This document shows positions 26,237 to 35,785 of a stretch of 58,280 nt of DNA, in pieces (position 1 is the stretch's first letter; the number at the start of each line of letters is the position of its first letter). The stretch covers positions 1 to 58,280 of the forward strand of contig CACIIL010000005.1 of NCBI GenBank assembly GCA_902586695.1, in the 5' to 3' direction. Made by a program: the position numbers and the translations under genes. Origin of the DNA: an uncultured Alphaproteobacteria bacterium. GTDB lineage: Bacteria; Pseudomonadota; Alphaproteobacteria; HIMB59; GCA-002718135. Under the pieces are notes generated by a model. That model saw only the letters and a program-made list of their open reading frames with translations. It was not told where the DNA came from and made no database searches.

Positions 26237-27601
26237 CTAATAATCTGAAAGTAATGACTCTAATTTCTTAATATAATTTGTTTCAGAAAAAAAAACTACA
26301 TCATCATTTTCTTTAAATACTGTAGTGCTATTAGGAATAATAATTTTATCATTTCTAAAAATTGAAGCGATTCTTATACCTTTAGGCAAATTTAAGTCTT
26401 TTAAACTTTTATTACACAATGCAGTCTGCTTTTTTATAACAGCCTCGATAACCTCACCAAAACCATCTCCGATTGAATAGTCACTCATAATACCTCCTCC
26501 TCTAACTTTTTCTAGAATTTTTGAAATAGTTATAAGTTTTGGATCTATTGTTATATCTATACCTATATTTGATAATAGTGAAGTATAAGAGCTATTATTA
26601 ATTAATGTTATGCACTGATCAGCACCTGCTCTCTTTGCTAATAATGAAGCGAGCACATTAACTTCATCATCTTCAGTGACTGCTACAAAGTAATCTGCGT
26701 CAGAAATATTAACCTCATCTAAAATTTGATTATCAAGACCATCACCATTTGTAACTGTCACATTTTTTAAATTAGATGCTAAAAATTTAGATCTATCTTT
26801 ACTATTTTCAATTAATTCTGTTGATATTCCAGAATCATATTGTTCAATTAATTCTGATAATGAAAAACCAATGTTACCTCCTCCAATAATTACAATTTTT
26901 TTTGCTTGAATTTCTTTGTGACCAAATTCCATTAAAACATCTTTCAAATTCTGGGTTTCAACAACCATATAAATCAAATCGTTTGCTTCAATTTTGGTTG
27001 AAGAATTTACTATAAATTTTTTATCACCTCTAAAAATAAATAAAATGTTAGCAATATAATCTGGAAATTTAGATGAAAGTTCTCTCACAGTTAAACCTAG
27101 ATGCTCACATGTTTGCTCACACTTAAAACCTATTAATTTTAATTTTTTTTCAGACAGTTCAACCATATCAATTGTGCCAGGTGATATAATTCTTCTATGA
27201 AAAGCACTTGCCACTTCCTGTTCTGGAGATATTATTGCATCAATTGGTAAGTTATTTTTTGTATATAAATTTTGCCATTCTCCTTTTAAATAATCTTGCT
27301 GTCTTATACGTGCTATTTTTTTTGGAATTTCGAATAAAGAATGGCCAATTTGACATGCTACCATATTTGTTTCATCACTTTTTGTAACAGCGATTAATAT
27401 TTCACATTCATTTGCACCAGCATTTAATAAAACACTTGGCAAACTTGGTAATCCAGAAATAACCTTTACATCAAGATTTTCAGAAATTTTGTTTAATTTT
27501 TCTGAAGGTTCATCAACAACTGTAACTTCAAAGTTTTCTTTAGATAATTTATCAGCTATGCTGTATCCCACATCTCCTGATCCACATATTATAGTTTTCA
27601 T
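26237..27601 (-). CDS. trkA: Trk potassium uptake regulatory protein TrkA
   Basis: A 454-residue peripheral membrane protein with two RCK_N-RCK_C repeats that bind NAD(H) and gate the TrkH potassium channel. The first dinucleotide motif is GSGDVGYSIADKL (about 7-19), the second IIGGGNIGFSLSELIEQ (about 235-251). RCK_C parts lie at about 140-220 and 370-450. A membrane partner TrkH is not in this window. It lies 6 bases downstream of ntrX, a conserved association in alphaproteobacteria. Confidence 0.93.
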   Translation of the reverse strand: MKTIICGSGDVGYSIADKLSKENFEVTVVDEPSEKLNKISENLDVKVISGLPSLPSVLLNAGANECEILIAVTKSDETNMVACQIGHSLFEIPKKIARIRQQDYLKGEWQNLYTKNNLPIDAIISPEQEVASAFHRRIISPGTIDMVELSEKKLKLIGFKCEQTCEHLGLTVRELSSKFPDYIANILFIFRGDKKFIVNSSTKIEANDLIYMVVETQNLKDVLMEFGHKEIQAKKIVIIGGGNIGFSLSELIEQYDSGISTELIENSKDRSKFLASNLKNVTVTNGDGLDNQILDEVNISDADYFVAVTEDDEVNVLASLLAKRAGADQCITLINNSSYTSLLSNIGIDITIDPKLITISKILEKVRGGGIMSDYSIGDGFGEVIEAVIKKQTALCNKSLKDLNLPKGIRIASIFRNDKIIIPNSTTVFKENDDVVFFSETNYIKKLESLLSDY

Positions 27602-27607
27602 TTTATT

Positions 27608-28942
27608 TTAATTAACCGAAATATTTAGTGATTTAAGTTTTCGATAAAGTGCTGTTCTTTCCATACCAGTAAATTCTGATACTTTTGATATATTACCACT
27701 AAACCTTTTTATTTGCGATAATAAATATTGTTTTTCAAACTCAAGTCTAGCTTCTTTTAGAGACAAATCAAAATTATTTAAACTATTTTGTTCCTTATTA
27801 TAATCACCCATTTCTAAAGCTAAATTATCAACATCAAGGATCAAATCCTTGCTAGATGATTGATTAAGTATAACAGTCTTTTGGACATAATTAACTAATT
27901 GTGCAATATTTCCTGGCCAATCAAACATTTCTAACTTTGAAATAGCAGACTTAGAAAAGCTGAGTTTAATATTTCTATTATTAAATTTTAAAATATAATA
28001 ATTAAGTATAGGTAATATATCAGCTATTCTTTCTGACAAACTTGGGCACTTTAAATGATCTACTTTTATCCTTTCATATAATCTTTTCATAAAATTACCT
28101 TTTAATATCTCATTCTCTAAACTTTTTTCAGAAATCGATATAATTTTTTGATCAAGAATTACATTAGAGTTTTTAAAAAATTCTTGGCTTTCAATAAAAA
28201 ATAAAAATTGCTTTTGAAATTTAAGTGGTATTTGATCTATATTAAGTAGAATTAAGGTATTATTGTTAGACCTTATAAAAATATTCTCATTCAAATTTTT
28301 TATATTTTCAGAAAAAAGAACCTCTAAATTGCTTTCATTAAGATTTGCAAAATCAATTATTATAGGTATTTTTTCTTTATACTTTGAGTTCTTATGAATT
28401 TTATTAGCTATTAATTTTTTTCCAACCCCAAATGGACCCTCTATCAATAATCTTGATTTAGATTTTGAAAATTCAATAATTTTTTTATTTACTTGGTTAT
28501 TAAATACAGAATTTCCAACTAAATTATCATCATCTGCAATTAATTCTTTCAAATCTTTATTTTCATTATGCAGTTTGGAACTTTCTATAGCCCTATTGGC
28601 TAAAATAATTAATTTATCACTATTAAAAGGCTTTTCTAAAAAATCATAAGCACCATTTTTAATTGCACTTACCGCTAAATCGACTGTACCATGACCACTG
28701 ATTATTATTACAGGAACTTCTTTTTTTATTTTTTTAAATTCTTTTAATAGTTCAATTCCATCTAATTTACTATTTGATAGCCAAACATCTAAAATAATAA
28801 GATTAGGATTATACTTTTTAAAATTTGATAATGCTTCTTCTGAGTTTAAAGCGGAATAAGTAAGATACTGCTCATCTTTTAATATCTCCGATATCAGAAA
28901 ACAAATATCTTTTTCATCATCAATAATTAATACTTTATGCAT
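27608..28942 (-). CDS. ntrX: Two-component response regulator NtrX with degenerate AAA+ domain
   Basis: A 444-residue regulator paired with NtrY. The receiver domain has the acidic pocket DDE at 8-10, phosphoacceptor Asp52 in IILDVWLS, and SGHG and EKPF later. The central domain aligns with NtrC-type AAA+ modules, but its Walker A is GPFGVGKK (169-176), its Walker B region reads LILLNID (230-236) without the Asp-Glu pair, and the GAFTGA sigma-54 loop is missing. The C-terminal Fis-type HTH is intact (SKVSEFTGMERTALYRKLK). It probably binds DNA as an ordinary sigma-70 regulator rather than a sigma-54 activator. It overlaps ntrY by 8 bases. Confidence 0.92.
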   Translation of the reverse strand: MHKVLIIDDEKDICFLISEILKDEQYLTYSALNSEEALSNFKKYNPNLIILDVWLSNSKLDGIELLKEFKKIKKEVPVIIISGHGTVDLAVSAIKNGAYDFLEKPFNSDKLIILANRAIESSKLHNENKDLKELIADDDNLVGNSVFNNQVNKKIIEFSKSKSRLLIEGPFGVGKKLIANKIHKNSKYKEKIPIIIDFANLNESNLEVLFSENIKNLNENIFIRSNNNTLILLNIDQIPLKFQKQFLFFIESQEFFKNSNVILDQKIISISEKSLENEILKGNFMKRLYERIKVDHLKCPSLSERIADILPILNYYILKFNNRNIKLSFSKSAISKLEMFDWPGNIAQLVNYVQKTVILNQSSSKDLILDVDNLALEMGDYNKEQNSLNNFDLSLKEARLEFEKQYLLSQIKRFSGNISKVSEFTGMERTALYRKLKSLNISVN

Positions 28943-31082
28943 TTAAATTTTCAAATATTATTGTACTAGTTGTGCCAGCCATATGTTTATTTTTTTCTAT
29001 TCTAATTTTTCCATTATGATCTTCAATAATTTTTTTTACAATTGAAAGTCCTAGTCCGGTCCCTTTATTTTTTGTTGTAAAGTATGGCTCAAATATTTTT
29101 CCTGCAGTTTCCTTAGATATACCAACTCCATTATCTATTATCTCTATAAAAATCTTATTATTTTGAATTCTTAAATTAACAGTAATAGATGGATTGGGTA
29201 TTTTTTCAACTGATTCAACAGCATTCTTTATTAAATTATTAAAGGTTTGGGTAAGTTGAAATTTATCAAATTGAAAATAAATATCTTTATCTTGTAATTC
29301 AATTTTAAACTTAATATTTTTATGTGAATTAGAAAATAAAATATAGGACTCTTGTAAACATTTTGATAAATTATCTAGTTTCATTTCTGGTTCAGGCATT
29401 CTAGCAAAAGATGAAAACTCATCTATAAGTTTTCCTATATCATCCACTTGTCTTGAAATTGTACTGGTTAAAGCTTTAATATCATCATTTTCAAAATCAT
29501 TATTTTTATATTTTTTTTCAATTCTTTCTGCTGATAATTTGATTGGTGTTAGAGGGTTCTTAACTTCGTGAGCTATTTTTCTCGCAATATCAGACCAAGC
29601 CGCATGCTTTTCTGCCAAAATAAATGAAGTAGTATCATCTATTGCAACAACATAGCCATTTATTTTAGCTTCTTTAAACTCTTTAATTATTCTAACATTA
29701 AAATTTCGTAGATCGTCCTTAACTAAAATTTCAACTTGAAAATTTTCAAGTATTTTTTTTGAATTTTTAAAGCTATTAAATATTTTTTGCCATTCAGGAA
29801 AAATTTTTAAAAAACTTTCATTTTCTTTCAAATGCTTTGCACCCTTAAATAGATTTGTTGCGGTTTGATTATAAAAGATAATATTGAAATTATAATCTAA
29901 TGAAATTACTCCTATTGTTAAAAGACTTAAAATAGCCTCAATAAACAATCTTTTTTCCTCATCTTCATTGCTCTTCTTAATTAGTTGATTTTGTTTATTT
30001 TCAATTTCTACTATCATCTTATTATATGACGAAATTAGTACTTTTATTTCTTCAAATTGATCAACTTCGGATACTTTGGCTTCAAAATTTCCTCTAGAAA
30101 TTTCATTCGCTGATTCAATTAAATTTGATATAGGCTTTGATAGTCTTCTTGCTAAATTAAACCCTATTAAAATAGCAATTAAAATAAATCCAATTGAAAA
30201 TAATACAAATATCATTGAATAAGTTATTTGTATACCTGCGCTTTCATTTTCTTTTGTAGTATATATTTGGTAAGCATCTTTAGTTGCAGAAATATGATCC
30301 CAAATATTTGTATTTAATTCTCTATTAACCTGCATAAATACATCATTTAAAAAATTAATTTTTTTATAAGCTGAAATAGAATTTTTATTTACTTGAAAAA
30401 TAAAGACCCTATTTTGTTCTAAGATTTTAATTATATCTTCAGAAGGAAATAAAAAATTTTTATTTTCTTTATCTTTAAAATTTAAATAAATTTCTCCAGA
30501 TTTGTTAAATAGATAAATATTTGAGATTGTTCTTAAATTAATAAACTCACTCAAACCTTGATTAATAGAATTTATATTTACTTCATTATTTTTAGAAACC
30601 TTAAATATTTCTCTAGTAATTAATTGGGTATCAGAAATAATTTCTGCTTGTATTTCATTTTCATAATCTCTTGCTACAATATTAGAATTAACTACAACCT
30701 CTCTTACAGCTCCACCATACCAGGTTCTAAATTCTAAATTAAAGAAAAGAGAAGTAATAATTACAAGGCCTATAGCTGGCCCAACAGCCATTGCTGCAAA
30801 CAAATTAACAAATTTTATATATAATTTAGACTCGTCTTTTTTATTTCTTCTATAAATAAAAATTAAAATTACTTGTCTTAAAATCAAAGCTAAAAGTAAT
30901 ATTACAAGAAAAACATCAGCTAATAGAAAATACTGCAATTGTAGTGGATTTTTTACTAAATTATTATTTGGTAGCATCAAATAAAAAGTAATTGAAAAGC
31001 TAAGAAGTATTAGTGTAAGCAACAAATAAAATGAAAACTTTGTTAGATATAATTTATTTAAGATTTTTGTTAAACTGATCAC
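28935..31082 (-). CDS. ntrY: Sensor histidine kinase NtrY
   Basis: A 715-residue membrane kinase. Three hydrophobic segments lie at about 15-37, 50-73 and 90-113, then an extracytoplasmic sensor region to about 285, a fourth segment at about 287-310, HAMP, and a PAS domain at about 375-480. The HisKA motif is HEVKNPLTPIKLSAERI near residue 500. The ATP-binding domain has NLIKNAVES, IIDNGVGI and NKGTGLGLSIVKK. NtrY/NtrX respond to nitrogen or redox state in alphaproteobacteria. The start is a GTG at 31082. It is divergent from ispDF with a 65-base gap, and the usual ntrB-ntrC neighbours are missing. Confidence 0.92.
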   Translation of the reverse strand: MISLTKILNKLYLTKFSFYLLLTLILLSFSITFYLMLPNNNLVKNPLQLQYFLLADVFLVILLLALILRQVILIFIYRRNKKDESKLYIKFVNLFAAMAVGPAIGLVIITSLFFNLEFRTWYGGAVREVVVNSNIVARDYENEIQAEIISDTQLITREIFKVSKNNEVNINSINQGLSEFINLRTISNIYLFNKSGEIYLNFKDKENKNFLFPSEDIIKILEQNRVFIFQVNKNSISAYKKINFLNDVFMQVNRELNTNIWDHISATKDAYQIYTTKENESAGIQITYSMIFVLFSIGFILIAILIGFNLARRLSKPISNLIESANEISRGNFEAKVSEVDQFEEIKVLISSYNKMIVEIENKQNQLIKKSNEDEEKRLFIEAILSLLTIGVISLDYNFNIIFYNQTATNLFKGAKHLKENESFLKIFPEWQKIFNSFKNSKKILENFQVEILVKDDLRNFNVRIIKEFKEAKINGYVVAIDDTTSFILAEKHAAWSDIARKIAHEVKNPLTPIKLSAERIEKKYKNNDFENDDIKALTSTISRQVDDIGKLIDEFSSFARMPEPEMKLDNLSKCLQESYILFSNSHKNIKFKIELQDKDIYFQFDKFQLTQTFNNLIKNAVESVEKIPNPSITVNLRIQNNKIFIEIIDNGVGISKETAGKIFEPYFTTKNKGTGLGLSIVKKIIEDHNGKIRIEKNKHMAGTTSTIIFENLNA

Positions 31083-31125
31083 TATGGTAGGCTTTATTTA
31101 TAATTTTTATGCTATAGTAAACTTA

Positions 31126-31131
31126 TATAAT
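31126..31131 (+). promoter_or_regulatory. ispD: Candidate -10 element before ispDF
   Basis: A perfect TATAAT lies 16 bases before the ispDF ATG at 31148. The corresponding -35 region (31103-31108, ATTTTT) is poor, so the promoter call is tentative. It would give a leader of only about 10 bases. Confidence 0.35.
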
Positions 31132-31147
31132 ATAAATTACCCTATAA

Positions 31148-32287
31148 ATGAAAAAGATAAAAAATGCACTTGTTATCCTGGCTGGAGGTAAAGGGTCAAG
31201 ATTTGGGAAAAAGTTACCTAAGCAATTTATTGAAATTAATGGTGAAAATCTAATACATTTTTTTTTAAAACGTATAGACACAAGGAATTTTGATAAAATA
31301 TTGATTGTTCATAAATATTCTCATCTTAAATATATTAAAAATATTAGAATTGATTTTCCATCAGTAAATTTTCTATTTGCTAATGCAGGTAAAAATAGAC
31401 AATTATCTTCATTCAATGCTTTAAGAAAATTGAAACCTTTTAAACCAAAAAATATATTAATTCATGATGCAGCAAGACCGTTCTGTTCAAATAAATTAAT
31501 AGTAAAAATACTTAAACAATTAAAAAAAAATTATTCTGCGATACCATATGTGTATAGTGTTGATAAAAAAGTTGTTGCAAACAAAGAATTCAATAATAAA
31601 TTGAAATTAATACAAACTCCTCAAGGATTTGAATTTAAAACGATTTTTGAAGCACATAAAAAAACTTTAATAAAAAATGCAAAGGATGACTCTATATTAT
31701 TACCACAAAATAAAATAAAGTTTATAAGAGGTGAAAATTTAAATTTAAAAATAACTTATTCAGATGATTTAAATTATTTTAAACTATTTTTAAAACCCGT
31801 TTTCAAATCTGGAATAGGTTATGATATCCATCGTTTTGACACAAATACTAAGAAAGGTCTAAAATTATGTGGTATAAAAATAAATTATAGTAAATTAATT
31901 GGACACTCTGATGCTGATGTTGGTATACATTCGATATGTGATAGCATCTTTGGAGCATTGTCGATGAAAGATATTGGTTATTATTTTTCTAATAGTAATC
32001 AAAAGTGGAAAAATAAAGATTCACTACATTTTCTAGCTTTTGCAAAAGAAAAACTTAAGGAAAAAAAATTCTTTATAGTTAATCTTGATATTAATTTTAT
32101 ATGTGAAAAACCTAATATAAATAAATATAGAAAAAAAATGATTAAAAAATTATCTTCTACACTTAAAATACCTGAAAAAATTATTTCAATCAAAGCAACT
32201 TCAAATGAAAAAATTGGTTTTATAGGTGATGGTTTAGGAATAGCTGCAGAATCAATAGTACAAATTTCAAATGAAAAACTTTACTAA
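31148..32287 (+). CDS. ispDF: Bifunctional IspD/IspF isoprenoid enzyme
   Basis: A 379-residue fusion catalysing two steps of the MEP isoprenoid pathway. The N-terminal half is the cytidylyltransferase IspD, with LVILAGGKGSRFGKKLPKQF (about 8-27), IHDAARPF and LIQTPQGFEF. The C-terminal half from about residue 217 is the cyclodiphosphate synthase IspF, with its metal site GIGYDIHRFD, then GHSDADVGIHSICDSIFGAL and a C-terminal KATSNEKIGFIGDGLGIAAES. The IspDF fusion is common in alphaproteobacteria. Its 3' end overlaps pgpA by 17 bases. Confidence 0.95.
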   Translation: MKKIKNALVILAGGKGSRFGKKLPKQFIEINGENLIHFFLKRIDTRNFDKILIVHKYSHLKYIKNIRIDFPSVNFLFANAGKNRQLSSFNALRKLKPFKPKNILIHDAARPFCSNKLIVKILKQLKKNYSAIPYVYSVDKKVVANKEFNNKLKLIQTPQGFEFKTIFEAHKKTLIKNAKDDSILLPQNKIKFIRGENLNLKITYSDDLNYFKLFLKPVFKSGIGYDIHRFDTNTKKGLKLCGIKINYSKLIGHSDADVGIHSICDSIFGALSMKDIGYYFSNSNQKWKNKDSLHFLAFAKEKLKEKKFFIVNLDINFICEKPNINKYRKKMIKKLSSTLKIPEKIISIKATSNEKIGFIGDGLGIAAESIVQISNEKLY

Positions 32288-32744
32288 ATTTTTTTTATCA
32301 ATTTGTTTAGTAGGTTATATAAACTTTGCACCCGGGACATGGGGCAGTCTGGCATCTATTATAATTTTGTTTCCAATAATCAAATTATACTCTTTAACAT
32401 TAGAAATTCTAATTATTATTTTTATTTTATTATTTTTTATATCAAATTACTTAATAAATTTTTTTTCATCATTTACAAATTCAAAAGACTCTAAACATAT
32501 TGTTATAGATGAATTTCTAGGTATTTTTACTATTTTCCTGTTTTATGATTATATATTTATATATAATGATTTTTTTACATTAATTTTGATATTTTTTATT
32601 TTTAGATTTTTTGATATTTTAAAGATTTTTCCAGCCAACTATATAGATAAAAATTTTAAAGATGGGTATGGTGTTATTCTTGATGATATAGTTGCGGGAA
32701 TATATACAATTTTAATTTTAATAATTTTAAATGTATTTATATAA
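32271..32744 (+). CDS. pgpA: Phosphatidylglycerophosphatase A
   Basis: A 157-residue integral membrane phosphatase that makes phosphatidylglycerol. Motifs typical of PgpA are NFAPGTWGSLASI near the N-terminus, HIVIDEFLGIF in the middle with conserved acidic residues, FRFFDILKIFPANYID, and GYGVILDDIVAGIYT at the C-terminus. Four or so hydrophobic segments are visible. It overlaps ispDF upstream and cinA downstream by 14 bases, in a compact plus-strand trio. PgpA acts downstream of PlsY in phospholipid synthesis. Confidence 0.93.
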   Translation: MKNFTKFFLSICLVGYINFAPGTWGSLASIIILFPIIKLYSLTLEILIIIFILLFFISNYLINFFSSFTNSKDSKHIVIDEFLGIFTIFLFYDYIFIYNDFFTLILIFFIFRFFDILKIFPANYIDKNFKDGYGVILDDIVAGIYTILILIILNVFI

Positions 32745-33195
32745 AAAAATATTAAATAAATTACTTGCTAAGAAGATGTCAATTTCTACTGCTGAATCAT
32801 GCACTGGTGGTTTATTAGCTTATAGTTTTACAAGAAATAAAGACTCTTCAAAAGTTTTTATGGGTGGATATATAACTTATTCAAATGAATTAAAAATAAA
32901 TGATCTTAATGTAAAAAAAGTAACTTTAAAAAAGTATGGTGCTGTAAGCCCAGAAGTTGCTACAGAAATGATAAGAGGATTATATTTAAAGAATAAAGCT
33001 CAATTATGTATAGTAACTACTGGTATAGCTGGACCAGGAGGAGGTAAAAAAAATAAACCAATTGGATTAGTCTATATAGGAATAAGAATTAGTGGTAGAA
33101 CAAAAATTATAAAGAAAAATTTTAAAGGTACAAGAATTCAAATACAAAAAAAATGTGTAAATTTTATTTTTAAACATTTAGACATATTAGTCTGA
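32731..33195 (+). CDS. pncC: CinA C-terminal-type nicotinamide-nucleotide amidohydrolase
   Basis: A 154-residue protein corresponding only to the C-terminal domain of CinA (PncC), which deamidates nicotinamide mononucleotide in NAD recycling. Signature motifs are SISTAESCTGGLLAYSFT (about 17-34), GGYITYSNELK, YGAVSPEVATEMIRG and TTGIAGPGGGKKNKPIGLV. The free-standing form without the N-terminal MoaB-like domain is typical of proteobacteria. It overlaps pgpA by 14 bases and the convergent coq10-like gene by 9. Confidence 0.93.
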   Translation: MYLYKKILNKLLAKKMSISTAESCTGGLLAYSFTRNKDSSKVFMGGYITYSNELKINDLNVKKVTLKKYGAVSPEVATEMIRGLYLKNKAQLCIVTTGIAGPGGGKKNKPIGLVYIGIRISGRTKIIKKNFKGTRIQIQKKCVNFIFKHLDILV

Positions 33196-33624
33196 AATAC
33201 TATCAGCCCTTTCTTTAAAAGATTTAATCATTTTATTTTCAATAAGTGGATAAAAAGTTTCTGCAACTTTCTGATGAACAAAATTTTTAAATTCAAAATT
33301 AACATCAAATATTATTTTTGATTTCTCGTTATCAATTGATTCAAATTTCCAATTTGTAGTTAAATCCTTTAAAGGTCCTTCTATATAATTAGTCTCTATT
33401 GTTAATTTATTTCTATTAAAAATAACGTGAGATCCAAATTTTTGAGCTAAGATTAATTTGTATTGAACATACATATCTGCATAAATTTCATTATTTTTTC
33501 TTTTATTAATAACCATTTTAGTGCACCAAGGTATGTATTGGGGATAGCTTTCAATATCTACAACAATATCAAATAATTTTTTTGCTGAATGGCTAACTAT
33601 TTCCTCTCTTTGAGAATTTTTCAT
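33187..33624 (-). CDS. Coq10/RatA-type START-fold lipid-binding protein
   Basis: A 145-residue polyketide-cyclase/START-like protein. Typical parts are SHSAKKLFDIVVDIESYPQYIPWC near the N-terminus, IFDVNFEFKNFVHQKVAETFYP, and a C-terminal helix MIKSFKERAD. In mitochondria the homologue Coq10 binds ubiquinone and supports respiration; in E. coli the RatA name was given for a proposed ribosome role. In alphaproteobacteria the gene sits by lipA as here, with one shared base. A quinone-binding function is the more likely reading. Confidence 0.88.
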   Translation of the reverse strand: MKNSQREEIVSHSAKKLFDIVVDIESYPQYIPWCTKMVINKRKNNEIYADMYVQYKLILAQKFGSHVIFNRNKLTIETNYIEGPLKDLTTNWKFESIDNEKSKIIFDVNFEFKNFVHQKVAETFYPLIENKMIKSFKERADSISD

Positions 33625-34550
33625 TAAAAATTTTTATAAGCTCTGTTTTCTTGCATGACTTTAAAATCTTCAGATGCATGATAACTAGAACGAGTTAGAG
33701 GTGAAGATGCAACCATTAAAAATCCTTTTGCAATCGCCATCTTTTTATATTCATTAAACTCTTTAGGTGTAATAAATTTTTCTAGTTTTGCATGTTTTGG
33801 AGTTGGTGGTAAATATTGTCCAATAGTGATAAAATCAACATCTGCTGATCTTAAATCATCCATTACCTGATATATTTCTTCTTTTGTTTCTCCCAATCCA
33901 ACCATGAGTCCAGATTTTGTAAAAATATTAGGATTAAGTTTTTTAATATCTGATAACAACTTTAAACTTACAAAATATCTAGATCCAGGTCTTATGTTGA
34001 GGTACAAGCGAGGAACTGTTTCTAAATTATGATTAAATACATCTGGTAAATCTGAAGATAAAATACTTAATGCTTCAGGCTTTTTATGAAAATCAGGTGT
34101 CAAAACTTCTATAGTACAATTTTCATTTAGTTTTCGAATTGATTTTATAACATTTGTAAAATGACTAGCCCCACCATCTATTAAATCATCTCTATCAACA
34201 CTTGTTATAACAACGTGTTCTAAACCTAATTCAAATACAGCCTCTGATATTTTTTGTGGCTCTTCTAAATCAATAAAACCAGGTTTACCTGTTTTAATAT
34301 TGCAAAATGCACATGCTCTTGTACAAATATCTCCAAGTATCATAAAAGTTGCATGTTTTTTTTGCCAACATTCTGCTATATTTGGACAAGCTGCTTCTTC
34401 ACAAACAGTAACAATTTTTTTATCTTTTATAATTTTATTTGTTAATTTAAAAAATTTTGATGTTGGTGCCTTTACTCTAATCCAAGATGGTTTTTTGGGT
34501 ATGGGGTTTGAAACTCTGTTTATTTTCTCAGGATGTCTTATTTCACTCAT
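33624..34550 (-). CDS. lipA: Lipoyl synthase
   Basis: A 308-residue radical-SAM enzyme that inserts two sulfurs into octanoyl groups on lipoyl domains. The auxiliary cluster cysteines are Cys50, Cys55 and Cys61 ([12 protein letters not shown]), and the radical-SAM cysteines are Cys76, Cys80 and Cys83 (CTRACAFC). GLVVG-like sequence [13 protein letters not shown] and the C-terminal RSSYHA are also present. Its likely clients, PdhC and PdhB with lipoyl domains, are encoded immediately upstream in the same direction, with a 2-base gap. Confidence 0.97.
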   Translation of the reverse strand: MSEIRHPEKINRVSNPIPKKPSWIRVKAPTSKFFKLTNKIIKDKKIVTVCEEAACPNIAECWQKKHATFMILGDICTRACAFCNIKTGKPGFIDLEEPQKISEAVFELGLEHVVITSVDRDDLIDGGASHFTNVIKSIRKLNENCTIEVLTPDFHKKPEALSILSSDLPDVFNHNLETVPRLYLNIRPGSRYFVSLKLLSDIKKLNPNIFTKSGLMVGLGETKEEIYQVMDDLRSADVDFITIGQYLPPTPKHAKLEKFITPKEFNEYKKMAIAKGFLMVASSPLTRSSYHASEDFKVMQENRAYKNF

Positions 34551-34552
34551 TT

Positions 34553-35782
34553 TTAAATAACTTCCATATCACTGCTTTGAATCCAAATTTCAAATGGTTC
34601 CTCAATAATATTATTAAAATCTTTTAACAACTTAGCAGCAACTGCGCCATCTAAAACCCTATGATCAGCTGATAGAGTAGATTTTAAGGTGTTGCCTACT
34701 ATGATTTCATTATTTTTTACTATAGGTTTATTAATAATTTTTCCAACTGCTAAAATTGAAGCTTGAGGAGGGCTAATTATGGCAGCAAACTCATTTATTC
34801 CAAACATACCAAGATTTGATACTGTTATAGAGCCCCCTGTATATTGTTCTGGTTTCAACGAATTTGTCTTTGCCAACTTAGCCAGTTTCCTTATTTCATC
34901 TGATATCTGATTCAGGCCCTTAGAATTAACTTTTTTGACAATTGGTGTTATAAGCCCTTCATTTATAGCTACTGCAACAGATACATCAATATGATTTAAT
35001 TTAACAATTTTATCATTTTGCCAATATACATTTGTATTAGGGTTTTTCTGCATTGCTAAGCCTATAGCTTTAACTATAAGATCGTTGATTGAAATTTTAA
35101 ATGAATTATTTGCATTAATTTTTTTTCTTAGGTCTATTAGCTTATCTACATTGGATTCAATTGTTAAATAAAAATGTGGAATTTGCTGTTTAGCTTCTAA
35201 AGTACGTTTTGCGATTACTTTACGCATCGTACTTGGCTCAATTACTTGTCCTTCGAATTTATAAATATCTGATTCTGAAACTATATTATTTGAATTAATA
35301 TCTCTTTTAATGATTCTTCCATCTGGGCCCGATCCATTAAATTTGCTTAAATCAATTTTTTGATCTTGTGCAATTTTTTTTACCAATGGTGAAGCTTTTA
35401 ATCTATCATTAGAATTATTATTAGTTCTACTTTCAATGTTCTGAGTATTTTTATTTAAACTAAAATTGTCTTGTTTTTTGATATCTTTTTTATAATCAGA
35501 ATGGTCTATTTCAGTGTTTTTTTTATTTAGCGTTTCATTTTTATTACCATCAATAATAGCTATCACACTATTAACTGGTATTTGAATATTTGGATTTTCC
35601 TCTAAGAGGTGTGTAATTTTTCCTTCATCAACAGCCTCTACTTCCATTGTAGCTTTATCAGTTTCTATTTCAGCCACAATATCACCGGCTTTAACATTAT
35701 CACCTACTTGAACTAGCCATTTATTGATAACACCCTCAGTCATTGTTGGAGATAAAGCTGGCATTAAAATTTTTGATGACAT
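34553..35782 (-). CDS. pdhC: Pyruvate dehydrogenase E2 (dihydrolipoamide acetyltransferase)
   Basis: The 409-residue core of the pyruvate dehydrogenase complex. A lipoyl domain occupies about 1-80, with the lipoylated Lys43 in [13 protein letters not shown]. An Asn/Ser/Lys-rich linker follows. The E1/E3-binding domain is at about 128-165 ([12 protein letters not shown] and [13 protein letters not shown]). The acetyltransferase domain ends with the catalytic [16 protein letters not shown]. It lies 3 bases after pdhB, in the lipA-pdhC-pdhB-pdhA cluster. The DNA around Lys43 is identical to the pdhB equivalent over 53 bases. Confidence 0.96.
   Translation of the reverse strand: MSSKILMPALSPTMTEGVINKWLVQVGDNVKAGDIVAEIETDKATMEVEAVDEGKITHLLEENPNIQIPVNSVIAIIDGNKNETLNKKNTEIDHSDYKKDIKKQDNFSLNKNTQNIESRTNNNSNDRLKASPLVKKIAQDQKIDLSKFNGSGPDGRIIKRDINSNNIVSESDIYKFEGQVIEPSTMRKVIAKRTLEAKQQIPHFYLTIESNVDKLIDLRKKINANNSFKISINDLIVKAIGLAMQKNPNTNVYWQNDKIVKLNHIDVSVAVAINEGLITPIVKKVNSKGLNQISDEIRKLAKLAKTNSLKPEQYTGGSITVSNLGMFGINEFAAIISPPQASILAVGKIINKPIVKNNEIIVGNTLKSTLSADHRVLDGAVAAKLLKDFNNIIEEPFEIWIQSSDMEVI
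35622..35674 (-). repeat. pdhC: 53-bp tract identical to 36972-37024 (lipoyl region, pdhC copy)
   Basis: This stretch encodes the lipoyl-lysine loop of PdhC. It is identical at all 53 positions to the corresponding tract in pdhB, 1350 bases away. Flanking codons for the same amino acids differ at synonymous sites, so identity stops abruptly at both ends. Confidence 0.9.
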
Positions 35783-35785
35783 ATG

